Below, piece after piece: positions 36,157-44,067 of a stretch of DNA of 64,000 nt. Under the pieces are notes generated by a model. The model searched no databases, had not been told where the DNA came from, and saw nothing but the letters and a program-made list of their open reading frames with translations. The DNA comes from Terriglobia bacterium (lineage in GTDB: Bacteria > Acidobacteriota > Terriglobia > Terriglobales > Acidobacteriaceae), in assembly GCA_020073185.1 (NCBI GenBank), contig JAIQFT010000017.1, forward strand, positions 44,650 to 108,649. The letters are read 5' to 3'. The translations under genes were made by a program, and so were the position numbers. Each line of letters begins with the position of its first letter. Position 1 is the first letter of the stretch.

Positions 36157-38193
36157 CTACGGAAGTGGCGCAGGCGGTCGCCTCTGTTGCTGTCGGTAGG
36201 CGGTAGATTCCACGATCTGCTGAAAACGGGGATGCTCGCGAACATTGCTCAACAGAGAGTCGCGCCGGAACCATTCGACGCGTTCGTCGCCACTGCGAAC
36301 TGCCCGCTCGAGCCATTGCAGCGATTTTTGTGTATCCCCTGTAATCGAGTAGAACTCTGCGACCGGGAGTGTTGACCAAACACTAATCTGGGCATAGGTC
36401 TCCAGGTCGGAGTCCATTTCTTCAGTGGCTGCTTCCTTGTTGCCCTCAAGTGCAAACAACAGAGCCCAGGCCAGTCGGGTCTCGAAGTTCTTGCGCTCTG
36501 TGGATCGCACTAGATCCAGCATGCGACGAGCCTTGGGCAGGTCGCCGGTACTCATGAACGCTCGGGTCAACCTGGTGATCGCATAGTGGTTAAGGGAATC
36601 GACTTCAAAAATCTTTTCGTATTGGCGGACGGCTTCGTCGACATTCCCTTGTTCGAAGAATGCGTCGCCCAAATTCATGCGCGCAGGAAAGAAGAGTGGG
36701 TCCATATCCAGCGCCTGCTTGGCCACCACTTCGGCCTGCGAGTAGTTTCCGTTCAAGCGGTAATAATTAATCAGCCAGACCCTGGCATCCAAATCTGCGC
36801 GGTTGGCGGCTAGCGCCTGCTCTACCTCCATTGGTACAAGCTCTTTCCGGCCTTGCAGCAGATAGGCAGCCGCCAAGGCCGAGTGTGCGCGCCCCGAGTT
36901 GGGATCATCCTCTAAGGCACGTCGCGCTTCTTGCTCGGCTTTGTAGAACCAGTTGCTGTCGTTGGAGGAGCCCCCGTCAACCATTAGGACGTCGCTGAAC
37001 CCGTACCAGGCACGAGCCTCGGCAAAATGCGGGTCTATACGGAGCGCCCGTTCCAGCATCTCTCGTGCCCGCTTCAAGTCGTACTGCGCCTTCAGAAGAA
37101 GCATCGCCTTTTCAAAATACTCGTTCGCTTCGGTGAACCCGGAAGCGGCACCGCCGGTACTCAATCTGTTCGCCGACGTCGCGCCTGAGGACTCTGGAAC
37201 CTGCTTTGTCTTGCGTGCTTGAAACATGGCCAGCAACACCATAGCCAAAGCAACAGACCCAAGCACAGCGGCCGTTGCCCATGCCCGATGTCGCGGTGCC
37301 TGGTGCCCAAGGTGGGTAATCGCAGCGGCGGGAAGCGGTGTCGGCATTGCCAAACGACGCAAATCTACCAGTAGCTCTTTCGCCGACTGGTAGCGATTCT
37401 CGGCGTTCTTTTCCAGACACTTCAGAATGATGTCCGCCAGGCGTGCCGACAGCCGCGGCTGCAAGCCCTGCGGCGACGGAGGCGGAGCATGGACAATCTC
37501 GTCTGCTAGCGCGATCGTCGTTTTGCCCTCAAAGGGGCGTCGCCCGGTAGCCATTTCATAAAGCACCACGCCCGCCGCCCACAGGTCCGAGCGCGTGTCC
37601 TCCTTCTCGCCTTTAAGCTGTTCCGGAGCCATGTAGGGCAGCGTGCCGCCTGCTCCGCCCGCCTCGGCGATACTTTGCGTAATGGTTCCCTGATCCACCG
37701 GGTCCACGCGCTTGGCCAGCCCGAAATCCAGAATCTTCAGCCGCCCCTCGGGCGTCAGTCGCAGGTTTCCCGGCTTCAGGTCGCGATGGATCACCCCCTC
37801 GCGGTGCGCTGCCACCAGGCCATCGGCCATCTGCATGCCGATCCGGACCACCTCCTGCTCCGGCAGCGCCCCTGCCCTGAGCTTCTCGTCAAGGGTCATG
37901 CCGGGAACCAGTTCCGTCACCAGGAAATCAATGCCCGCCTCGCTGTCGAAGTCATGCACGGTGGCTATGTTGGGATGATTCAGGCGGGATAAGGCGAGAG
38001 CTTCCTTGCGAAAGCGTTTGCGTGCAGATTCATCGGCCAGCGTACCCGGCGGCAAAACCTTGACCGCGACGTCGCGTTCCAGGCGCTCGTCGCGCGCTCG
38101 ATATACGACGCCCATGCCGCCGGCGCCGATCTGCTCAAGAATCCGATAATGGCCCAACATCCGCGAGATGAGGGATGCTGGTAAAGACTGCAT
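36157..38193 (-). CDS. Transmembrane serine/threonine protein kinase with TPR repeats
   Basis: 678 residues. The kinase domain (about 12-290) has IGAGGMGVVYRA, the VAIK-type Lys in DVAVKVLPPG, HRDLKPGNLRL, LDFGLAK and MAPEQLKGE, so all catalytic motifs are intact. One membrane helix (WATAAVLGSVALAMVLLAMF) separates it from an extracytoplasmic C-terminal half of about eight TPR-like repeats. Such Hanks-type kinases are numerous in acidobacteria. The start at 38193 avoids translating the bracketing repeat. The gene is bounded within about 40 bp on each side by the same 28-bp repeat, unlike its neighbours. The ligand of the TPR half is unknown. Confidence 0.93.
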   Translation of the reverse strand: MQSLPASLISRMLGHYRILEQIGAGGMGVVYRARDERLERDVAVKVLPPGTLADESARKRFRKEALALSRLNHPNIATVHDFDSEAGIDFLVTELVPGMTLDEKLRAGALPEQEVVRIGMQMADGLVAAHREGVIHRDLKPGNLRLTPEGRLKILDFGLAKRVDPVDQGTITQSIAEAGGAGGTLPYMAPEQLKGEKEDTRSDLWAAGVVLYEMATGRRPFEGKTTIALADEIVHAPPPSPQGLQPRLSARLADIILKCLEKNAENRYQSAKELLVDLRRLAMPTPLPAAAITHLGHQAPRHRAWATAAVLGSVALAMVLLAMFQARKTKQVPESSGATSANRLSTGGAASGFTEANEYFEKAMLLLKAQYDLKRAREMLERALRIDPHFAEARAWYGFSDVLMVDGGSSNDSNWFYKAEQEARRALEDDPNSGRAHSALAAAYLLQGRKELVPMEVEQALAANRADLDARVWLINYYRLNGNYSQAEVVAKQALDMDPLFFPARMNLGDAFFEQGNVDEAVRQYEKIFEVDSLNHYAITRLTRAFMSTGDLPKARRMLDLVRSTERKNFETRLAWALLFALEGNKEAATEEMDSDLETYAQISVWSTLPVAEFYSITGDTQKSLQWLERAVRSGDERVEWFRRDSLLSNVREHPRFQQIVESTAYRQQQRRPPAPLP

Positions 38194-38224
38194 AATGGAG
38201 CGAATCGTATGTTGCCGGCGATTC

Positions 38225-38252
38225 CAAGTCAACGCGTTCCGCTTCAAAGTCG
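38225..38252. repeat. Direct repeat bracketing the kinase gene, 5' side
   Basis: CAAGTCAACGCGTTCCGCTTCA plus six bases, near-identical to 36126-36153 and in the same orientation. It lies 31 bp upstream of the chosen kinase start. The rest of the 38253-38422 spacer holds no gene I can support. Confidence 0.75.
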
Positions 38253-38422
38253 CCGGAGTCTATCGACTGTGCTCCACTTCGCCGTATTGTGGCAAACTGG
38301 AGATGTGGCCATTCCCGACACCTTGGCGATTGTTCCCGATTTGCGCCCCAATCGGAAGCAACTACCACGAACAGCTCACCACCGACCCCGAAAGTCTGCT
38401 TTCGAGCTGCTCTGAGCGGTAG

Positions 38423-39277
38423 CTAGGGCTTCGCGTTCTGGTGGATGTCTACCGTACTCCAGGTCTTGTCGGCGGCGTGGCAGATCGTCTCCAGCGGACA
38501 ATCCACGCACTTGGGCGAGCGCGCCATGCACAGCTTGCGCCCGTGCCAGATCACTTGGTGGCTGAAGCTGGTCCAGCGCTCGCGCGGGATGATGCGCACC
38601 AGGTCCTGCTCGACCTTGTTGGGGTCGGTGTTCGTGGTGAGTTCCAGGCGCCGCGAGATGCGGTACACGTGCGTGTCCACCACTACGCCTTCGTTCTTGT
38701 GGAACCATGTGCCGAGCAGAACGTTGGCCGTCTTGCGCGCGACGCCGGGCAGGGAGAGCAACTGCTCCATCTGCGACGGCACTTGGCCGCCGAAATCGCT
38801 GACAATCATTTTCGCCGCGCCGACCACCGATTTCGATTTGTTGCGGAAAAATCCCGTGGAGCGAATGTCGGGCTCCAGTTGTTCCGGTTGCAGGGCGGCG
38901 AATGCCTGCACCGTCGGATATTTGCGGAACAGTTCCGGCGTAGTTTTGTTCACGCGCTCGTCCGTACACTGCGCCGAGAGAATGGTCGCGACCAGCAGCT
39001 CCCACGCGTTGTTGTGGTGAAGCGCGCAGGTGGCGCCGGGATATGTCGCATCGAGCCGCTGCAGAATTTCCTGCACGCGCTCCGGCGTCCGGGGGTCGTA
39101 TCCCCGTTTCCCGCCGACGGCCGCCGACGGCCGCTTCGCCTTACCCTCCCGCTTCACCGCGGGCTTCACGCGCGACGGCGGCTGTTTCTGCGGCGGCGAC
39201 GTGCCGCGCACTGGCGCCCTGCGGCCCTCATGGCGTCCGCTCTTGGACGGTTGTCGGGGAATGACGCCGCGCGCCAT
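38423..39277 (-). CDS. nth: Endonuclease III (DNA glycosylase/AP lyase)
   Basis: A 284-residue protein whose last 220 residues are endonuclease III, removing oxidised pyrimidines and cleaving AP sites. The HhH motif LPGVARKTANVLLG carries the catalytic Lys, VVVDTHVYRIS the catalytic Asp, and CMARSPKCVDCPLETIC the [4Fe-4S] ligands. The first 65 residues are a basic, Pro/Arg/Lys-rich extension not found in E. coli Nth, perhaps a DNA-binding tail. The ATG shares one base with the stop of the upstream Cld-family gene (TGATG), so the two are coupled. Confidence 0.93.
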   Translation of the reverse strand: MARGVIPRQPSKSGRHEGRRAPVRGTSPPQKQPPSRVKPAVKREGKAKRPSAAVGGKRGYDPRTPERVQEILQRLDATYPGATCALHHNNAWELLVATILSAQCTDERVNKTTPELFRKYPTVQAFAALQPEQLEPDIRSTGFFRNKSKSVVGAAKMIVSDFGGQVPSQMEQLLSLPGVARKTANVLLGTWFHKNEGVVVDTHVYRISRRLELTTNTDPNKVEQDLVRIIPRERWTSFSHQVIWHGRKLCMARSPKCVDCPLETICHAADKTWSTVDIHQNAKP

Positions 39278-39981
39278 CAGCCCAGACGCTCCAGCATCTC
39301 GTCGGTGGTACACTGCACGCCGGTAAACACGGGCGAATCCTGCTGGATATAAGTTGCGTTCTCGGTTTCGCGCAGGCGCATTTTCAAGTCAATGATGTCG
39401 CCGGGATAATCGCTCTCAAAAACCAGCACGAACTCCTGGTCGTCAATACCGAAAGAGTACAGCGTGTTCATGCGCACGCGCGGAAACTCGGCGATCACGT
39501 CGATGTACTCGTTGACGACGCGCTGCCGCTCCTCGAACGGCAACTGGTACCAGGCGCGCGTCTTCACGAACGGCAGCACCGACGCGTAGCGATAATTGCC
39601 GCACGCGATGGTGTTTTCGTCTTCGCGGCCATGTCCGATCCTGTACTGCGAGCGCCGCGTCATGGCAAGGTACGCATGCGGCGTCACGAGATACCCGCCC
39701 AAGTGCGTGCGCATCAGTTCAGCCTGCATCTGCTGCAGGCATTCCAGCGAGTAGCAGATGCGCCACAGCATCATGTCGGCGTTGGCGCGCAGCCCCGACA
39801 GCGAATACGTGAGCGCCTTCATCTGCTCGCTCTCCCGCCACTTGCCGACCACGGCGGCGAACTCGCGGCGGTGCTCCGCCTTTTCCCCCGCCGGCAGGCG
39901 CCGCCACTCCGGCTGGACCTTGTAGAAGGTGAAGCTGACCATCTGCCGGCGCTCTGTTGCTCGCTGCGTGCGTTCGGGCAT
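39277..39981 (-). CDS. Chlorite-dismutase-family protein lacking the heme-ligand His
   Basis: 234 residues from the ATG at 39981, which has GGAAAG upstream; the longer frame has no homology. It shows the Cld/HemQ double ferredoxin-like fold: MVSFTFYKVQPEWRRL, LSGLRANADMMLWR, then TRAWYQLPFEERQRVVNEY and TLYSFGIDDQEFVLVFESD. Where HemQ has EHGKIGRRYAG with the proximal His, this has VIAEFPRVRMN, so no axial ligand is present. It probably does not bind heme in the usual way. It is divergent from the true HemQ at 40123 and coupled to nth. Confidence 0.82.
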   Translation of the reverse strand: MPERTQRATERRQMVSFTFYKVQPEWRRLPAGEKAEHRREFAAVVGKWRESEQMKALTYSLSGLRANADMMLWRICYSLECLQQMQAELMRTHLGGYLVTPHAYLAMTRRSQYRIGHGREDENTIACGNYRYASVLPFVKTRAWYQLPFEERQRVVNEYIDVIAEFPRVRMNTLYSFGIDDQEFVLVFESDYPGDIIDLKMRLRETENATYIQQDSPVFTGVQCTTDEMLERLG

Positions 39982-40122
39982 GGACTTTCCTCTCCGTGGC
40001 CAAGCCGGTGATACTAACAGATGCTCGCGGGCGCGCGTACACATCACCAGTGCGCACAATGCAACTCCCACGAGTAGAATGGATGGCGGCATCACCGGGC
40101 AAATTTGTTTCGGGGGAAGAGG

Positions 40123-40998
40123 ATGGTTTCTCGTGGCGAGGCTCGCCTGCAAACCGTGCCGGGCGAATTGTTTCCCGTACCGCTGACCGTCGAGGGCGCC
40201 AGCGTGCTTCACCAGATGGCGCGTTTTCGCTGGCCGGAGTGGCGGAAATTGGCGTCCACCGAGCGCGCCAGGATCATCGCCGAAGCCGCGCCCGTATTGG
40301 CCCGGCTGGAATCCGGCCAAAGCGCACTGTATTCCGTGCTCGGACACAAGGGCGACCTGCTGTTGGTGCACTTCCGCAGGAGCTTCGACGAGCTCAAGCA
40401 GATCGAGCTCGAGCTGGCGAGCACCGCGCTGTCGGACTACCTCGAAGTAACGAAGTCATATCTGTCGGTGATCGAGTTGGGCCTGTACGAGTCGTCGGTG
40501 AAGCTGTTCCGCGCGCTGCGCGACCGCGGCATCGAACCCCAATCACCGGAGTGGAACCGGGAAATCGCGGAGGCGATGGAGCGCCAGAGAGAAGCCATGA
40601 AGCCACGCCTCTGGCCCGACGTTCCGCCCGCGCGCTATGTCTGTTTCTATCCCATGGACCGCCGACGCGGCGAGGACAAGAACTGGTACACACTGCCCAT
40701 CGAAGAACGCCAGCGGCAGATGGAGGAGCACGGCAAAATCGGACGGCGCTACGCCGGAACCGTGCGCCAGATCATCACCGGCTCCATCGGCTTCGACGAC
40801 TGGGAGTGGGGCGTGGATTTGTTCGCCGACGACCCGCTGGTGTTCAAGAAGCTGATTTACGAGATGCGCTTCGATGAGGTTAGCGCTGTCTACGCCTTGT
40901 TCGGGCAATTCATCGTCGGCGTGCGTGTGCCCGCGGCCAAGCTCGGCGAGTTGTTGGAAGGCAAGCTGCCGGTTGACGCCGCCCAGCGTGCTGAGTAG
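40123..40998 (+). CDS. hemQ: Coproheme decarboxylase HemQ
   Basis: A 291-residue chlorite-dismutase-family protein with HemQ features: YPMDRRRGEDKNWYTLP (substrate Tyr and Arg region), the proximal His203 in EHGKIGRRYAG, and GFDDWEWGVDLFADDP with the YEMRFDE segment. It converts coproheme to heme b by oxidative decarboxylation, the last step of the coproporphyrin-dependent route, in the cytoplasm. ATG at 40123 has GGAAGAGG upstream. It is longer at the N-terminus than the Firmicutes enzyme by about 25 residues. hemACD nearby support a heme role. Confidence 0.9.
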   Translation: MVSRGEARLQTVPGELFPVPLTVEGASVLHQMARFRWPEWRKLASTERARIIAEAAPVLARLESGQSALYSVLGHKGDLLLVHFRRSFDELKQIELELASTALSDYLEVTKSYLSVIELGLYESSVKLFRALRDRGIEPQSPEWNREIAEAMERQREAMKPRLWPDVPPARYVCFYPMDRRRGEDKNWYTLPIEERQRQMEEHGKIGRRYAGTVRQIITGSIGFDDWEWGVDLFADDPLVFKKLIYEMRFDEVSAVYALFGQFIVGVRVPAAKLGELLEGKLPVDAAQRAE

Positions 40999-41009
40999 AG
41001 TTTTCGCGT

Positions 41010-41237
41010 ATGGCCGTGAAATCCATCCAGCTCGGGCAGGTCTGGCGCAACGATCAAACGTCGCAAAACTACCTGGTCACCAAGGTGTACAGCGAGGTGT
41101 TCACCCAGTACGCGATTCTCCGCGTCGCCAACGCCGCCGCCGCCAGTACCGACACCGTGCGCGTCAAGGTACAGAAGACCAGCGACAGCGCAACCCTGCC
41201 CGGTTACACGTTCACCCAGGAAGCGCAGGATTTCTAG
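41010..41237 (+). CDS. Small protein of unknown function downstream of hemQ
   Basis: 75 residues, starting 11 bp after the hemQ stop. The sequence is beta-rich (IQLGQVWRNDQTSQNYLVTK, then YAILRV and VRVKVQK), without Cys, signal peptide or membrane segment. I do not recognise the family. Spacing suggests co-transcription with hemQ and the following DedA gene. It may be a small SH3- or OB-like barrel, which is a guess from strand pattern only. Confidence 0.62.
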   Translation: MAVKSIQLGQVWRNDQTSQNYLVTKVYSEVFTQYAILRVANAAAASTDTVRVKVQKTSDSATLPGYTFTQEAQDF

Positions 41238-41260
41238 GTCGCCGCTCGTGACCCCACCGC

Positions 41261-41932
41261 ATGATTGCTAACCTCATCGCGGCGCTCAGCGCCTTCATCA
41301 TTTCCGTCATCTCGCGCATGGGATATCCCGGCATCGTGCTGCTGATGGGCATCGAGTCGGCGTGCATTCCGCTGCCCTCGGAAGTCATCATGCCGTTCTC
41401 CGGCGCGCTGACGATTCACTCCATCGCCGCGCAATACGGACGCGAGCCCTTCACGCTCTTCCTGGTGGCGCTGTTCGGCGCCCTCGGCTGCAACCTGGGA
41501 TCGGTGCTCGCCTACGAGATCGGCTACTACGGCGGCCGTCCGCTGGTGGTGAAATACGGCGCCTGCATCCTGCTCAGCCACAAGGAACTCGACTGGGCGG
41601 ATCGCTTTTTCCAACGCTATGGAAGCGGCGCCGTGTTCATCAGCCGCCTGCTGCCGGTGGTGCGGACCTTCATTGCGCTGCCCGCGGGGATCGCGCGCAT
41701 GCCACGGCTGCGCTTCCACCTCTATACCTTTGTGGGATCGTTTCCCTGGTGTCTCATGCTGGCCTATGTCGGCCGCCTGCTGGGCGAGAAATGGGAAACT
41801 GATCCGCGGCTGAAAACTTGGTTCCACCGCTTCGACGCCGTGATCCTCGCCGTGATCGTGATCGGCGCGGTGTGGTTTGTGTGGTCGCGCTGGCAGCACC
41901 GCATCCGTGCAGCGGAAACCCCTGAGTCTTGA
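41261..41932 (+). CDS. DedA-family membrane protein
   Basis: A 223-residue DedA (SNARE-associated/VTT) protein with about five membrane segments. The family motifs are visible: ESACIPLPSEVIMPFSGAL at the re-entrant loop, GALGCNLGSVLAYEIGYYGG, and the arginine helix FISRLLPVVRTFIALPAGIARM. Bacterial DedA proteins translocate undecaprenyl phosphate or phospholipids and support envelope proton homeostasis; the exact substrate here is not known. Confidence 0.92.
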   Translation: MIANLIAALSAFIISVISRMGYPGIVLLMGIESACIPLPSEVIMPFSGALTIHSIAAQYGREPFTLFLVALFGALGCNLGSVLAYEIGYYGGRPLVVKYGACILLSHKELDWADRFFQRYGSGAVFISRLLPVVRTFIALPAGIARMPRLRFHLYTFVGSFPWCLMLAYVGRLLGEKWETDPRLKTWFHRFDAVILAVIVIGAVWFVWSRWQHRIRAAETPES

Positions 41933-42066
41933 CGCAGAGGGCGCAGAGGAAACAACGAAGCATTGGAGAACCACGCGCGAGCGGTCTCGCTCAAGTTGCG
42001 CAAGTAGCTTTGCAGAATAGCTGCCAAAGAAAATCCTCCGCGTCCTCTGCGACGAATCTCCTCGGT
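41931..42066. repeat. GACGCAGAGGGCGCAGAGG...CCTCTGCGAC inverted word repeat
   Basis: The DedA/DUF4440 spacer begins with GACGCAGAGGGCGCAGAGGAAAC and ends with CCTCCGCGTCCTCTGCGACGAATCTCCTCGG, complementary words about 100 bases apart. Same style as 24446 and 25697. It sits between convergent genes and may act as a two-way terminator. Confidence 0.6.
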
Positions 42067-42069
42067 CAG

Positions 42070-42600
42070 TCACTTCGGCGGCTGAGTGGGGCTCTCTGCC
42101 GGCGCGCGGTCGTTCCAAATGGCGCGGAAGATCTTCCAGTCGCCCTCCGGCTGGCGCTTCAGCACGCGCATGACGTTGAAGGCGAGCGCCGTCTCCTGTT
42201 TCATCTCCTGCGGGCGGATGCGCGACCTGATGCTGCCGTATTCGATAGCGTAGTCGCCCAGCACGCGGACCTCGTCCCACTGCTCCTCGTAGGAAAGGAT
42301 GTCCACGTCGGCCAGTTGGCCGCGATTCTTCATCAGGTAGGCGCGATTGGCATCGATCCCCACCAGCGGCGCGGAGTTTGGCGGCATGGCAACGATGTTG
42401 TCATCCCACAGAGCCACCAGTTTGTCCACGTCGAAGGCGAGGTTGGCGGCGATGTCGCGCTGGTGCAACTCCTCGATCGCCTTCCGGTCTTGCGCGGGGT
42501 CGTTCTGAGCCGGCTTGGCGGCAGGGCGCGATCGACGCGCTTGCGGCGCGGCCGCGGAGGCAAATGCAAGAAGAATGACGGCGACTAAAGCGAGACGCAT
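42070..42600 (-). CDS. Exported SnoaL/DUF4440-like protein
   Basis: 176 residues from the ATG at 42600: a signal peptide (RLALVAVILLAFASAAAPQA), a Pro/Ala linker, then a DUF4440/SnoaL-like NTF2 fold. The pattern is LHQRDIAANLAFDVDKLVALWDD, then a GIDANRAYL helix, VRVLGDYAIEYGS and WKIFRAIWND. Family members are small cone-shaped domains used for ligand binding or as enzymes of polar substrates; nothing specific can be assigned. A longer frame to 42879 lacks homology. Confidence 0.75.
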   Translation of the reverse strand: MRLALVAVILLAFASAAAPQARRSRPAAKPAQNDPAQDRKAIEELHQRDIAANLAFDVDKLVALWDDNIVAMPPNSAPLVGIDANRAYLMKNRGQLADVDILSYEEQWDEVRVLGDYAIEYGSIRSRIRPQEMKQETALAFNVMRVLKRQPEGDWKIFRAIWNDRAPAESPTQPPK

Positions 42601-42721
42601 GGTCGTGCTCCGATGCGGCGAGTATATGCGGAGCCAGCTATTGCCATCACCCCTGTGACCTCGGTCACAGCGTCGTGTGCGGCTCCCGCGTATTCTGAGA
42701 TGCCGTAATCGGGAGCGGGCG

Positions 42722-43117
42722 GTGACACCGCAGGTCCAGCAGTCCGGCATTTTCGTCCTGGCGATCTTTCTCGCCGTCATGGCTGAGCGCGGCTGGCAGT
42801 GGCTGCGGCGGCGCGCGGCGCGGCAGTGGCTAGTGGCCGAAGGCCGCGTGGAGCGGGCCGAGTGGCGCCAGCCCAACACTGGGACGAACCGCTACTTCGT
42901 AGCGGACTTGGCGTATTCCTACGTCGTCGGCGGGCAGTACTACGCGGGGTATTACCGGCGCGCATTCCCCGATGCCGTGTCGGCTGCGGCGTTTGTGGAT
43001 TCGCTGAAAGACCGGGCAGTAAAGGTGCGCTACCGGCGCGGCGAATGCGGCAAGTCGCTGCTGCTGGAAGAGAACCTCGCCGATGCGATTCATGCCACGG
43101 CCGAGATCGCATCGTGA
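42722..43117 (+). CDS. DUF3592-like membrane-anchored protein
   Basis: 131 residues from a GTG at 42722 with GGAG about 8 bp upstream. One N-terminal hydrophobic segment (FVLAIFLAVMAERGWQWL) is followed by a small beta-rich domain: WLVAEGRVERAEW, ADLAYSYVVGGQYYAGYYRR and VKVRYRRGECGKSLLLEENL. This matches the DUF3592 pattern (a short domain converting V-x-Y-x-y with a YxPxxPxxS-like end). Function unknown. It is divergent from the DUF4440 gene across a 121-bp gap. Confidence 0.62.
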   Translation: MTPQVQQSGIFVLAIFLAVMAERGWQWLRRRAARQWLVAEGRVERAEWRQPNTGTNRYFVADLAYSYVVGGQYYAGYYRRAFPDAVSAAAFVDSLKDRAVKVRYRRGECGKSLLLEENLADAIHATAEIAS

Positions 43118-43164
43118 TGAACCGCATTCCGGCGGATTATCACTGCTTCGATGTTCCCTCTTTC

Positions 43165-43205
43165 TTGCTTCTGTTCCGTGGCCATCCGTGCAAAATCCGT
43201 GCTCG
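43165..43205. repeat. Word-repeat spacer related to 1277-1350
   Basis: CCGTGGCCATCCGTGCAAAATCCGTG shares GATCCGTGCAAAT-like words with the palindrome at 1277-1350. Confidence 0.45.
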
Positions 43206-43210
43206 GGATT

Positions 43211-44062
43211 TCAGCCCAGCCCGACTTTTCGCAGCACGAGTTTCTCGTACCACTTCCACGGAAGTAATTTGCACAGCCACCAGCGCATGAACGCATCGCG
43301 GCCGATCATGTAGCGCAGGCGGGGATTCGGATCCTCAGCAATGCGCGCGATCAGGTCCGCCACCACTTGCGGGTCCGCTTTCGGAGTGCTGACCGCCCAT
43401 TCTTTCAGCTTTCGTCCGCGCTCCTGATTGGGAGATTTGCCGGCCAAGAGCACTTCATTCAGCCGCGCGTTGCGGTCCCAGATGTCGGTCTTAAATGCTC
43501 CCGGTTCTACCAGCACGACCTTGATCCCTAGCGCGCCGGTTTCCAGGCGCAGGGTTTCGCTCCAGCCCTCGAGCGCAAACTTCGAGGCGGAATAGCTGCT
43601 CAGGCCCGGCGACCCCATCCGCCCAGTCTCCGACGACACCATGATGATGTGCCCCGAGCGCTGCGCGCGCATGGCAGGCAGTACCGCCTGCGTCACCGAG
43701 ACATGGCCGAAGAAGTTGGTGTCCATCTGCTGGCGAAGCTCGGCAAGCCGAATGTCTTCGGCGAAGCCGGCGAAGGCGAATCCGGCGTTATTCACCAGCA
43801 CGTCAATGCGCCCATGGTCGCGGAGGATTTCGCTGACGACGCGCCGAATAGAGTCGAAGTCGGAGATGTCGAGGGCGCGGACCTCGATGCGGTCAGCGAC
43901 ACCCGCGTTCTGAGCAGCCTCGTCCAGGAGCGAGCGGCGCTTGAGGTCGCGCATGGTGGCGACGACACGGCAGCCGCGGCGAGCGAGCGTGACCACGGTC
44001 AGCAGTCCGATGCCGCTGGAGGTGCCGGTGATAAGGGCGAGTCTTGCGGATGCGTCAGGCAC
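43211..44062 (-). CDS. Short-chain dehydrogenase/reductase
   Basis: A 283-residue classical SDR oxidoreductase. The NAD(P) motif is ALITGTSSGIG, NNAG is in DVLVNNAGFAFAG, and the catalytic Ser-Tyr-Lys is in MVSSETGRM and SSYSASKFALEGWSE. The C-terminal extension has a WWLCKLLPWKWYEKL aromatic helix that could touch the membrane. The start is GTG at 44062, five bases after the GGT stop, with GGAATT as ribosome site; so it is co-transcribed with ggt. Substrate unknown. Confidence 0.88.
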   Translation of the reverse strand: MPDASARLALITGTSSGIGLLTVVTLARRGCRVVATMRDLKRRSLLDEAAQNAGVADRIEVRALDISDFDSIRRVVSEILRDHGRIDVLVNNAGFAFAGFAEDIRLAELRQQMDTNFFGHVSVTQAVLPAMRAQRSGHIIMVSSETGRMGSPGLSSYSASKFALEGWSETLRLETGALGIKVVLVEPGAFKTDIWDRNARLNEVLLAGKSPNQERGRKLKEWAVSTPKADPQVVADLIARIAEDPNPRLRYMIGRDAFMRWWLCKLLPWKWYEKLVLRKVGLG

Positions 44063-44067
44063 AATTC

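Noticed and set aside
38209..38415. A 68-codon plus-strand frame upstream of the kinase
   Set aside because: It overlaps the bracketing repeat and has no start signal or recognisable family.
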